NCBI GenBank assembly: GCA_045586785.1
Contig: JAZNBA010000001.1
Location: 1 to 22,169, forward strand
Reading direction: 5' to 3'
From: UMGS1002 sp045586785
GTDB lineage: Bacteria; Bacillota; Clostridia; Oscillospirales; CAG-272
Length of the DNA: 22,169 nucleotides
In this document: in pieces, positions 16,251-22,169 of the stretch
Layout of the letters: the number at the start of each line of letters is the position of its first letter
Position numbering within the stretch: position 1 is the first letter of the stretch
The notes under the pieces: generated by a model
What the model saw: the letters and a program-made list of their open reading frames with translations, nothing else
The model's database searches: none
Told to the model about the DNA's origin: nothing
Position numbers and translations under genes: made by a program

Positions 16251-16446
16251 CGTCTATATCAACGGGCATGTGTAGCCTATATCTGTCTTATAAATGAGCG
16301 AGGATCACCTAAGTGAAAATGCTATGACGCTTATCTTCGGGGGCATATGCCTCTTTTCTTTTTGCCTTGCTTGTAGAATTGTATTGAATCAAAGCCTTTT
16401 TTATGGTATAATTATGTATCAACAAAATTTCGCTGAGGAGGTATCG
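16251..16446. other. 196-bp spacer between terminator and radical SAM start
   Basis: This stretch holds the radical SAM promoter at 16384-16412 and a short palindrome GGCATATGCC near 16343-16352. An open frame from an ATG at 16294 runs in phase into the radical SAM gene but begins upstream of the promoter, so it is not the translated start. Confidence 0.55.
16384..16412 (+). promoter_or_regulatory. Sigma-A promoter of the radical SAM gene
   Basis: -35 TTGAAT (16384-16389) and perfect -10 TATAAT (16407-16412) have a 17-bp spacer, 34 bases before the chosen ATG at 16447. Confidence 0.78.
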
Positions 16447-17196
16447 ATGAATCAATATCTGAAAAATCTGAATAAGATCGAATTCGTCGTGACCTACGCC
16501 TGCACGGGGAAGTGCCGTCACTGTTCCGAGGGAGATCACACGTACTGCGGCGAGCATATCAATCCGCAAATTGCCGCGGATGCGGTGCGAAAGATCGCGG
16601 CGGAGTATGATATCAAAACGGTCATGACCTTTGGCGGTGAGCCGCTTTTGTACACGTATGCGGTCTATGAGATTATGACAGCCGCCAAAGAACTGAATAT
16701 CTCCAAACGCCAAGTCATTACCAACGGCTATTTTTCAAAGAATGCCGACAAGATCCGCGATGTCGCCGAGCGACTTGCCGCGTGCGGTGTGAATGATCTG
16801 CTGTTGTCGGTGGACGCGTTTCATCAAGAAACGATTCCGCTTGATGTGGTGAGACATTTTGCAGCCGAAGCAAAGAAGTGTGGCATACCGATCCGCCTTC
16901 AGCCTGCGTGGCTTGTGAGTGTAACGGATGACAATCCGTACAACAGAAAGACGAGAGAAATTCTCGACAGCTTTGCCGATATGGAGCTTCCCGTGGGAGA
17001 GGGTAATGTCATTTTTCCCGAAGGAAACGCGCTGAAATATCTTGCGGAGTATTTCACGTACAATCATCCCGAAAATCCATACGTGGAGGATCCGTGCGAC
17101 GTGCGGTGTTTGTCATTTGAGCCGAATGGAAACGTTCTCGGCGGGAACGTGTATGAGCGCGATATTATGGAGATTTTAAGGGATTATGCGCCGTAG
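16447..17196 (+). CDS. Stand-alone radical SAM protein
   Basis: The ATG at 16447 is preceded by GAGGAGG (16435-16441) and by a promoter at 16384-16412. The 249-aa product has the CX3CX2C motif Cys19-Cys23-Cys26 (CTGKCRHC), which binds the 4Fe-4S cluster, and the SAM-binding FGGEP motif near residue 61. 'LLLSVDAFHQETI' resembles strand 4-5 elements of radical SAM barrels. The C-terminal CDVRCLSFEPNGNVLGGNVY looks like a remnant of a SPASM-type auxiliary segment with only two cysteines. I see no precursor peptide gene nearby, so assignment to RiPP maturation is not supported. The substrate is unknown. Confidence 0.88.
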   Translation: MNQYLKNLNKIEFVVTYACTGKCRHCSEGDHTYCGEHINPQIAADAVRKIAAEYDIKTVMTFGGEPLLYTYAVYEIMTAAKELNISKRQVITNGYFSKNADKIRDVAERLAACGVNDLLLSVDAFHQETIPLDVVRHFAAEAKKCGIPIRLQPAWLVSVTDDNPYNRKTREILDSFADMELPVGEGNVIFPEGNALKYLAEYFTYNHPENPYVEDPCDVRCLSFEPNGNVLGGNVYERDIMEILRDYAP

Positions 17197-17240
17197 TGTC
17201 GATATTGAGGAACTGTATCGGAAATGCGGATTAGATAAGA

Positions 17241-17263
17241 CCAAAGATTATTGATAATCTTGG
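17241..17263. promoter_or_regulatory. Near-perfect palindrome over the ribosome binding site of the next gene
   Basis: AAGATTAT-TG-ATAATCTT (17244-17261) is perfect with 8-bp arms; the outer CCAA/TTGG also matches except for one extra A on the left. The right arm overlaps the TTGGAGG ribosome binding site of the gene at 17273. It suits a dimeric repressor site better than a hairpin, since the loop is only two bases. Confidence 0.45.
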
Positions 17264-17272
17264 AGGAATACT

Positions 17273-17764
17273 ATGGTAATTGGAATTGAGTCTGTATATG
17301 GAGATAAGCGAATTGTTGGAAAGACAATGTCGCTTGATGAGTTAAAAAACGCAGTGAAAGAAATACTTGAAAAACATGAAGAAACAAACTTTGCTTCCGC
17401 GTTTTGCTCAAGATTTGGATATAAAGAAATGCCGTATAATGATGGTTATGCAGCTTATATAGTGGATCTTGACACCAGTATGGTATTTGTAACCTCATAT
17501 ACATTCCCCAAAGAGCTTGATGGTGCAAAGGTTCTATATTTCACTGAAAGAGGTGTTTTTGAACCTGTATATTATCCCGGCGGTGAAGTGGCTCATAATG
17601 TTGCTTATCTTGCTATTTGTAAGTATGATAATGACGAGGCATACTATATTTTCCATTGCGATGAAAGTTTAGAGGTCGTTGCTGACGATTGCTGGGATAA
17701 TATCGAATTTTGCAAGGAATATATGCCCGGATACGATGTAAAATGGCTCGAACACAAAGATTGA
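17273..17764 (+). CDS. Unknown cytoplasmic protein, 163 aa
   Basis: GGAGG at about 17262-17266 supports the start. The 163-aa acidic protein has no signal peptide, membrane segment or motif I recognise. It has a helical N-terminus ('MSLDELKNAVKEILEKHEE') and an alternating beta pattern rich in Tyr and Asp ('YAAYIVDLDTSMVFVTSYTFP', shown by its spacing), ending in 'CWDNIEFCKEYMPGYDVKWLE'. It follows the radical SAM gene by 76 bases and precedes the acetyltransferase by 21 bases, so the three may be one transcript. Its base composition is a little richer in AT than its neighbours. No function is proposed. Confidence 0.7.
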   Translation: MVIGIESVYGDKRIVGKTMSLDELKNAVKEILEKHEETNFASAFCSRFGYKEMPYNDGYAAYIVDLDTSMVFVTSYTFPKELDGAKVLYFTERGVFEPVYYPGGEVAHNVAYLAICKYDNDEAYYIFHCDESLEVVADDCWDNIEFCKEYMPGYDVKWLEHKD

Positions 17765-17785
17765 CAGGACATATGGAGAAACAAT

Positions 17786-18565
17786 ATGACCAACCGAGAA
17801 ATTTTGAAAATTGCCATGGCACAATCCGCCATGGATCTTTGCGCCATGCCCGATGACTTTGAAAAGCACGAGAACGTGGTGGTCACGTCATATGAAAACG
17901 AGGGCGCAAGACGGTATTTGAAGCTCCCGTTTTCCTGTCAGCTCGTGTCATACGGCAATAACGTGGTGGCATCGGTATCACCCGAATTTCGCGAGATCGC
18001 GGAGAATTACATAAACAAATATCCCGTTGAGCATCTGTTTGAAACGCCGCATTTGCACGTTCTGAACGATGCGCTGATGGAAAAAGGGCAAAAGATCTGC
18101 TTTATGGCGGAGTATTTTTTGCCGGATGTGGACGCTCTGCGCGAACGGGTCGTCGAAGGCGCCGACCCCTACGAGGTGAGGTTACTCACACAAGAAGACT
18201 TTGCCGACCTATACCTGCCCGAATGGAGCAACGCGCTGTGCGAGCAGCGTAAGGAGCTTGATGTGCTCGGCGTTGGCGCATACGACGGTGAGCGGTTGGT
18301 TGGACTTGCGGGTTGTTCTGCGGACTGTGACATCATGTGGCAGATCGGCATTGACGTACTTTCTGCATATCGCAGGCAGGGAATCGCCTCGGCACTTACC
18401 AGCCGTCTTGCCATCGAGATTCTGAATCGCGGAAAAGTGCCGTTTTACTGCGCCGCCTGGTGTAATATCAAATCCGTCCGCAACGCCATCAAAAGTGGTT
18501 TCCGTCCCGCGTGGGTAGAAATGACGGCAAAGCCGTGTGAGACGGTGGACGAGATGAATCAATAA
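17786..18565 (+). CDS. GNAT-family N-acetyltransferase
   Basis: The 259-aa protein has an N-terminal region of about 130 residues that I do not recognise and a C-terminal GNAT fold. The acetyl-CoA-binding motif A reads 'IGIDVLSAYRRQGIASAL' (R-x-x-G-x-A type, near residues 192-209), and motif B is 'FYCAAWCNIKSVRNAIKSGFRP' in its usual position, given here as spaced elements. It transfers an acetyl group from acetyl-CoA to an amine, but the acceptor cannot be inferred. GGAG at 17775-17778 precedes the ATG by seven bases. The gene lies 21 bases after the preceding stop and 27 bases before the aldo/keto reductase, which suggests cotranscription. Confidence 0.85.
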   Translation: MTNREILKIAMAQSAMDLCAMPDDFEKHENVVVTSYENEGARRYLKLPFSCQLVSYGNNVVASVSPEFREIAENYINKYPVEHLFETPHLHVLNDALMEKGQKICFMAEYFLPDVDALRERVVEGADPYEVRLLTQEDFADLYLPEWSNALCEQRKELDVLGVGAYDGERLVGLAGCSADCDIMWQIGIDVLSAYRRQGIASALTSRLAIEILNRGKVPFYCAAWCNIKSVRNAIKSGFRPAWVEMTAKPCETVDEMNQ

Positions 18566-18592
18566 TGAAAAAACGAAAGAGAATCAACGGCT

Positions 18593-19699
18593 ATGGAATC
18601 CAGACAACTTCCTCACGGAAATGAAAATGAAAAAATCAGCGTGCTTGGTCTTGGCATGGGCGGTATCGGAAAGACGCCCGTTGATGAGATCGAAGCGATC
18701 ATACGCAAGGCGATTGACCACGGCATCAACTTTTTTGACCTTTGCACGGCAGGCGCGTCCTATGCGCCCATCGGCAGAGCCATCAAGGATTGCCGAGAAA
18801 ACGTGTTTTTGCAGGTGCATTTCGGTGCCGTATATGATGAGAACGGAGAGTTCGGCTGGTGCCGCGATTTTGACACCATCAAAAAGACCTTCCTTTGGGA
18901 GCTTGATCAGCTTGGCACAGACTACGTGGACTTCGGTTTCCTTCACTGTGTGGACGATGACGAGGACTTCGATACGCTTTGCGAGATCGGCGTGCTGGAC
19001 TATTTGAAGGAGCTGAAAGCGCAGGGCGTTGTTCATCATATCGGCTTCTCCTCGCATACACCGAGCGTGGCCAATCGCATCCTTGACACGGGGCTTGCAG
19101 ACATGATGATGTTCTCCCTCAACCCTGCCTACGATTTTGAAAAGGGTGATGAATACGGCATTGGCTCGGTCAATGAGCGATTCGAGCTTTTCAAGCGTTG
19201 CGAGCGCGAGGGCGTAGGCATTTCGGTCATGAAGCCCTTTTTCGCGGGTCAGCTTTTGTCTGCCGATCAATCGCCCTTTGGCGTTGCTCTGACGCATAAT
19301 CAATGCTTGCAATATGCCATCGACCGCCCCGGTGTGCTGACCGCCGTTCCCGGTGTACAGACGATGGAGCACCTGGATACGCTTTTGAAATTCCTTACCG
19401 CCACCGACGAGGAAAAGGATTATTTTATCATCGGTAGCTTTACGGCGGATACCATCACGGGTACCTGTGTATACTGCAATCATTGCCAGCCTTGTCCGGC
19501 GGGCATTGATATTGGACTTGTGAATAAGTATTATGACCTTGCCCTGGCAGGGGATGATATCGCCGCCAACCACTATACAAAGCTGTCGGTCAATGCCGAA
19601 TCTTGTCTGCATTGCGGTCATTGTGAGAGCCGTTGCCCCTTCTCGGTCAAGCAGGAGAGCCGGATGGATGAGATCGCAAGCTATTTCGAAGGGCGATAA
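18593..19699 (+). CDS. Aldo/keto reductase with C-terminal double 4Fe-4S cluster domain
   Basis: This 368-aa protein has an AKR barrel (residues 1 to about 285) followed by a ferredoxin-like domain. The barrel shows 'NFFDLCTAGASYAPIG' near residue 47, 'LGTDYVDFGFLH' with the conserved His, 'GVVHHIGFSSHTP' and 'MMMFSLNPAYD'. The first cluster motif is C-x2-C-x2-C-x2-CP at Cys292, 295, 298 and 301; the second is CLHCGHCESRCP. The usual catalytic Lys appears to be replaced: 'VFLQVHFG' has His where most AKRs read T-K. The protein may be an Fe-S electron-transfer oxidoreductase rather than a classical NADPH reductase. The ribosome binding site is weak (GAAAGAG at about 18576-18582). The substrate is unknown. 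Confidence 0.85.
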   Translation: MESRQLPHGNENEKISVLGLGMGGIGKTPVDEIEAIIRKAIDHGINFFDLCTAGASYAPIGRAIKDCRENVFLQVHFGAVYDENGEFGWCRDFDTIKKTFLWELDQLGTDYVDFGFLHCVDDDEDFDTLCEIGVLDYLKELKAQGVVHHIGFSSHTPSVANRILDTGLADMMMFSLNPAYDFEKGDEYGIGSVNERFELFKRCEREGVGISVMKPFFAGQLLSADQSPFGVALTHNQCLQYAIDRPGVLTAVPGVQTMEHLDTLLKFLTATDEEKDYFIIGSFTADTITGTCVYCNHCQPCPAGIDIGLVNKYYDLALAGDDIAANHYTKLSVNAESCLHCGHCESRCPFSVKQESRMDEIASYFEGR

Positions 19700-19723
19700 A
19701 TAAGAATTAAGCGAGGTAAGAAT

Positions 19724-20437
19724 ATGCCAATGTGGGATCCGTGGAGAGGCTGCAAAAAGTGCAGCGACGGCTGCCTCTATTGCTATATCCACAAGGGCGA
19801 CGCCAAGCGCGGAGTTGATACAAGTATTATCGAAAAGACAAAGGACTTTGCCAAGCCCGTCGAACGCATGAAGAACGGCAATTATAAAATGAAATCCGGC
19901 GTTGTATATACCGGCTTTTCCACCGATTTTCTGATCGAGGAAGCGGATGCGTGGCGTCCTGAATGCTGGCAGATGATCAAGGAGCGAGGAGATTGCACGT
20001 TTCTTTTTCTTACAAAGCGCATTGACAGATTTATGGACTGCATCCCCGATGATTGGGGTGACGGCTATGAAAATGTGGTCGTGTGCTGTACGGTCGAGAA
20101 CCAAAAGAACGCCGATTACAAGCTCGGAATTTTTGAAAAGCTCCCGATCAAGCACAAATGCATCACCGCACAGCCGCTGATCGAAGCCATCGATATAGAA
20201 CGGTATCTTGATGGTGTTGAACTTGTAGTGGTCGGCGGTGAATCGGATACGAACGCAAGACCGCTTGACTATGCTTGGGTGCTTGATATCAGAGAGCAGT
20301 GCATAAGAAAAAACGTGTCATTTGAATTCAGACAATGCGGAACGCATTTTATCAAGGACGGCAGGGAGTATAAACTGCAGACCAAGGATCTGTGCGCCCA
20401 GGCACGAAAAGCGGATATTGACTTTAAGCGCAATTGA
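19724..20437 (+). CDS. DUF5131 (phage Gp37/Gp68-like) radical-SAM-like protein
   Basis: The 237-aa protein opens with 'WDPWRGCKKCSDGCLYCYIHKG', which contains C-x3-C-x2-C at Cys13, Cys17 and Cys20 and so looks like a 4Fe-4S radical SAM site. 'FLFLTKRIDRFMDCIPDDWGDGYENVVVC' and 'PLIEAIDIERYLDGVELVVVGGESDTNARPLDYAWVLDIREQC' are the landmarks I associate with DUF5131, quoted here by family pattern. The family is common in phages and mobile elements and distantly recalls spore photoproduct lyase; its reaction is unknown. GCGAGG precedes the ATG. It is 24 bases after the aldo/keto reductase stop and is the last intact gene before the mosaic junction. Confidence 0.82.
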   Translation: MPMWDPWRGCKKCSDGCLYCYIHKGDAKRGVDTSIIEKTKDFAKPVERMKNGNYKMKSGVVYTGFSTDFLIEEADAWRPECWQMIKERGDCTFLFLTKRIDRFMDCIPDDWGDGYENVVVCCTVENQKNADYKLGIFEKLPIKHKCITAQPLIEAIDIERYLDGVELVVVGGESDTNARPLDYAWVLDIREQCIRKNVSFEFRQCGTHFIKDGREYKLQTKDLCAQARKADIDFKRN

Positions 20438-20563
20438 TATTTGGGATACTGTGACCGTTGAAGAAATTGACGGTTGCGATCCTACAGAGCGTCTTAGACA
20501 TTATATTGGAGAAAACAAATGATCAAAGAAAAATATCCTTGCTTTACGCGAAAAACTCGATAG
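20438..20563 (+). pseudogene. Gene scraps at the junction, with ATGA-coupled reading frames
   Basis: A reading frame ending at TGA 20520-20522 encodes a tail 'DTVTVEEIDGCDPTERLRHY' plus IGENK, with no recognisable start. Its stop overlaps an ATG at 20519 in an ATGA arrangement, with GGAG at 20508-20511 seven bases upstream. That start opens only 14 codons (MIKEKYP, then unrelated sequence) before TAG at 20561-20563. It looks like the 3' end of one lost gene and the 5' end of a second, cut by the recombinase fragment that begins near 20530. Neither family is recognised. Confidence 0.5.
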
Positions 20564-20837
20564 CCTTGCGGAGAAGCGACAAACCAAGGAGAACTTCATC
20601 AAGGCTGTTCGTAGCTTTATGGAGATGAAAACACTGAACTCGGTAATCCTTCGTGAATTGATCGAGAAAATTGAGGTATATCAAATCGAGGGAACGGGTA
20701 AGAACCGCATTCAGCGAGTGATTATCCATTACCGCTTTGTTGGTTGTCTGCAAATCCCCGAATGGCACAGAAAGCGCAAGGTCACCCTTGAGAGCAGACA
20801 AGGCGTTGCGGTAAACTATCTGCCCACCACGGCATAA
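20526..20837 (+). pseudogene. C-terminal remnant of a large serine recombinase (DUF4368)
   Basis: About 100 codons read 'LALREKLDSLAEKRQTKENF', 'IKAVRSFMEMKTLNSVILRE', 'LIEKIEVYQIEGTGKNRIQR', 'VIIHYRFVGCLQIP' and end 'SRQGVAVNYLPTTA'. This is the DUF4368 tail of large serine recombinases from conjugative and mobilisable elements, which are about 500-550 aa long. The resolvase and recombinase domains are missing, and an in-frame TGA at 20520 stops the frame upstream. The remnant itself has no internal stop, so the loss is recent or the tail is under no strong decay. It marks a past mobile element at this site. Confidence 0.82.
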
Positions 20838-20882
20838 CAAAAGAAAAGAGCAGAATAACTGCTCCAAACAATGAAATATAGG

Positions 20883-20929
20883 CAAAAAAATATCGAGTGT
20901 TCATCACTTTCGTTATGAACACTCGATAT
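20883..20929 (-). terminator. Intrinsic terminator reading leftward, abutting the tRNA-like 3' end
   Basis: Perfect 15-bp arms ATATCGAGTGTTCAT (20890-20904) and ATGAACACTCGATAT (20915-20929) enclose a 10-base loop. The A-run at 20884-20890 gives a U-tract only on the minus strand, so it terminates leftward transcription. Confidence 0.85.
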
Positions 20930-20980
20930 GGTCTGAGTGACAAGACTTGAACTTGCGGCCTCTACCACCCCAAGCGCGGT
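20929..20980 (-). pseudogene. Truncated tRNA-Pro-like gene (3' part only)
   Basis: On the minus strand the fragment ends ...CACTCAGACCA. Its T-arm is intact: GCAAG, loop TTCAAGT, CTTGT (five pairs, one G-U). CTTGGGG upstream reads like a proline anticodon loop (TGG or GGG depending on register), but the anticodon stem does not pair well. The matching 5' acceptor strand and D-arm are absent; the sequence 76 bases from the CCA is GTAAAGG, which cannot pair with CACTCAG. A terminator follows directly, as after a real tRNA. It is best read as the residue of a tRNA attachment site. Confidence 0.6.
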
Positions 20981-21005
20981 CAAATATTGAACTTGTGGCC
21001 TTTAC
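20947..21005. repeat. Direct repeat of the T-arm region
   Basis: TTGAACTTGyGGCCTyTAC occurs at 20947-20965 and 20987-21005, 40 bases apart, with two differences. The first copy lies in the tRNA-like fragment; the second is more degenerate and lacks a CCA end. Confidence 0.7.
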
Positions 21006-21110
21006 TGGTGGTTATAAATGGCCAATATATCAATATAACTTGGCATTTCCATGCGTTTTTAACAGATTTTCAAAGCGTGAATCTGACTCAAAAACGATTC
21101 AAAAGACTTT

Positions 21111-21155
21111 TTGCGTAGCAGGCTGCGTAACAAATCAACTCAAATTGCGTAGCAG
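21111..21155. repeat. Three TGCGTA repeats
   Basis: TTGCGTAGCAG occurs perfectly at 21111-21121 and 21145-21155, with a shorter TGCGTAACA at 21124-21132 between them. They resemble recombinase arm sites in size, but no integrase gene is present to pair them with. Confidence 0.6.
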
Positions 21156-21236
21156 AGAATCTTGTATATTTAAAACTCAAATTAATCAGTAACAGGCACA
21201 GCGGAGAACTCCGTCATTTTTGTTCATACAATGCGG

Positions 21237-21265
21237 TTGAAAAAGGACAAATTTGGTGGTATAAT
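21237..21265 (+). promoter_or_regulatory. Sigma-A promoter of the last gene
   Basis: -35 TTGAAA (21237-21242) and perfect -10 TATAAT (21260-21265) have a 17-bp spacer, 37 bases before the chosen ATG. Confidence 0.82.
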
Positions 21266-21302
21266 GTAAAAAAGCATATTAACGATATGTATGGAGGTAC
21301 GA

Positions 21303-22148
21303 ATGGATATATACACAATTATTAGTATTGTTGTTTCAATAATAGCATTGATTGTTTCTGTTGTTTCTCATAAAACTAACAAGGCAATCAATAATCAAAT
21401 ACAACTGCAAAATAATTACTTTGAACTTTGTCAAAAATTACAAAACCTTATAAATTTTGGCGCAGAAGATAATCTTACTAGTTTTAAATTTGACATTGAA
21501 AACTATACTTGTTACGATAAAAGTTCCATAGAGTCATGCAAAGAATTTAACAATCTTCAAAAAAGATTTTACGAACAAAAAATGCAAGTTAAATTTGCTT
21601 ATATGGAATTGAAAGAAAATTTTGATTTTTTATACACACAAACTCTTTTACCACAGTTATCAAAAAAGAATAAATTTGATATTTGGTTGAACGACAATAT
21701 AGATAAATACTTTTTAAAGTTGAACCGATACTTTGACGATTTATATAAAATCTCTGTTTTGACAAAAGCCGCTCAAGAAGGTATGAATAATTCAAATGAA
21801 GAGCAAATCGTTAATCAATTTTATGATAATGTTATTGACATTATTAAGACAAGCCAAGCGTTGCAACTATTAAAAAGGAATATGGCAGGGCATTTCAAAA
21901 AATTATCTGTGCGAGATATTAACATATTTAATGACAACGAAGAGTTAATTTCAAATATGAAAAATGGGATGTATTCATACATTATAGAATTCGGAATTGA
22001 TGATGCTATAAAAGGCACAGATTTTTCAAAAATAAAGCAGATTGCTTTAGATTTTGGAGATGATTTCGATAGGTTTGTTAATGAAGAAAAGAGTGATTAT
22101 CTTACCTTTTTAAACTTGGTAAGAAAGAATGCTAACAAAAGCAAATGA
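21303..22148 (+). CDS. Unknown membrane-anchored coiled-coil protein, AT-rich
   Basis: The ATG at 21303 is chosen because GGAGGT lies at 21293-21298; an ATG at 21291 overlaps that site. The 281-aa product has one N-terminal hydrophobic helix ('YTIISIVVSIIALIVSVVS', residues 4-22), which probably anchors it with the rest in the cytoplasm. A polar, helical body follows ('KTNKAINNQIQLQNNYFELC' and 'FYEQKMQVKFAYMELKENF'). I recognise no catalytic motif. The gene is clearly richer in A+T than everything to its left, has its own promoter and lies beside recombinase and tRNA scraps, all signs of transfer. Small proteins of this shape occur in defence islands, but a defence role here is only a guess. 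Confidence 0.75.
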   Translation: MDIYTIISIVVSIIALIVSVVSHKTNKAINNQIQLQNNYFELCQKLQNLINFGAEDNLTSFKFDIENYTCYDKSSIESCKEFNNLQKRFYEQKMQVKFAYMELKENFDFLYTQTLLPQLSKKNKFDIWLNDNIDKYFLKLNRYFDDLYKISVLTKAAQEGMNNSNEEQIVNQFYDNVIDIIKTSQALQLLKRNMAGHFKKLSVRDINIFNDNEELISNMKNGMYSYIIEFGIDDAIKGTDFSKIKQIALDFGDDFDRFVNEEKSDYLTFLNLVRKNANKSK

Positions 22149-22169
22149 GGTTTAGGTGTGCGCAGTGGT

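Larger units (their letters stand above)
20838..21290. other. Non-coding stretch of about 450 bp at the junction
   Basis: It contains the minus-strand terminator and tRNA-like fragment (20883-20980), a second degenerate T-arm-like copy (20985-21005), TGCGTA repeats (21111-21155) and the promoter of the last gene (21237-21265). An 81-codon frame from a TTG at 20947 overlaps the tRNA-like fragment and has no ribosome binding site; I see no gene here. Confidence 0.6.

Noticed and set aside
16294..16446. A 51-residue N-terminal extension of the radical SAM protein
   Set aside because: It begins upstream of the sigma-A promoter at 16384-16412, while the ATG at 16447 has a strong ribosome binding site and gives a protein that begins at the usual distance before CX3CX2C.
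18584..20155. A 523-codon open frame on the minus strand
   Set aside because: It lies fully antisense to the aldo/keto reductase and DUF5131 genes, both of which have clear family motifs; it has no recognisable domain and no ribosome binding site. Codon bias of the sense genes explains it.
20947..21192. An 81-codon plus-strand frame starting with TTG
   Set aside because: It overlaps the tRNA-like fragment, has no ribosome binding site and no similarity to a family I know.

Overview
The window looks like chromosomal DNA from a Gram-positive anaerobe of the Clostridia, probably an Oscillospiraceae/Ruminococcaceae-type gut bacterium. The basis is strong GGAGG ribosome binding sites, sigma-A type promoters with 17-bp spacers, and gene families I associate with Clostridia (DUF6512, OhrR, Fe-S aldo/keto reductase, DUF4368 recombinase). 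This placement is by eye, without a database search. No rRNA, CRISPR array or complete mobile element is present.

Layout. (1) 1-3190: the 3' end of an unknown gene, its full-length tandem paralogue, a GyrI-like ligand-binding protein and a PlsC-type lysophospholipid acyltransferase. (2) 3236-6396: a flavin reductase-like protein, a two-part membrane protein joining a TauE/SafE transporter to a dolichol/phytol-kinase-like domain, and an HSL-family esterase. (3) 6443-8450: an XRE regulator with a zinc ribbon, then a glutathione peroxidase and an OhrR-type MarR regulator, each with its own promoter and each carrying the same operator-like palindrome. This is a compact organic-peroxide response. 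(4) 8450-10958: a DUF6512 membrane protein on the minus strand, divergent from a two-HTH LuxR-type regulator with an unusual inverted repeat in its leader, then a small Cys-rich protein. (5) 11024-16250: a 1719-aa modular surface protein (signal peptide, Ig-like, pilin isopeptide, SpaA-like, beta-helix-like and bacterial-repeat modules, a long coiled-coil stalk with 69-residue repeats, C-terminal membrane anchor) followed by a strong terminator. (6) 16384-20437: a stand-alone radical SAM protein, an unknown protein, a GNAT acetyltransferase, an Fe-S aldo/keto reductase and a DUF5131 radical-SAM-like protein. (7) 20438-22169: a mosaic junction with gene scraps, the C-terminal remnant of a large serine recombinase, a truncated tRNA-Pro-like 3' end with its terminator on the minus strand, short direct repeats, and an AT-rich membrane-anchored coiled-coil gene that looks acquired.

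How it works together. The clearest circuit is peroxide sensing: OhrR, with its reactive Cys16, would repress both itself and the peroxidase through the shared CAAyTGAATTG element. Region 2 plus the PlsC homologue hints at lipid or isoprenoid-alcohol metabolism, but that is inference from domain content only. The right end is best read as a scar of past mobile-element activity.
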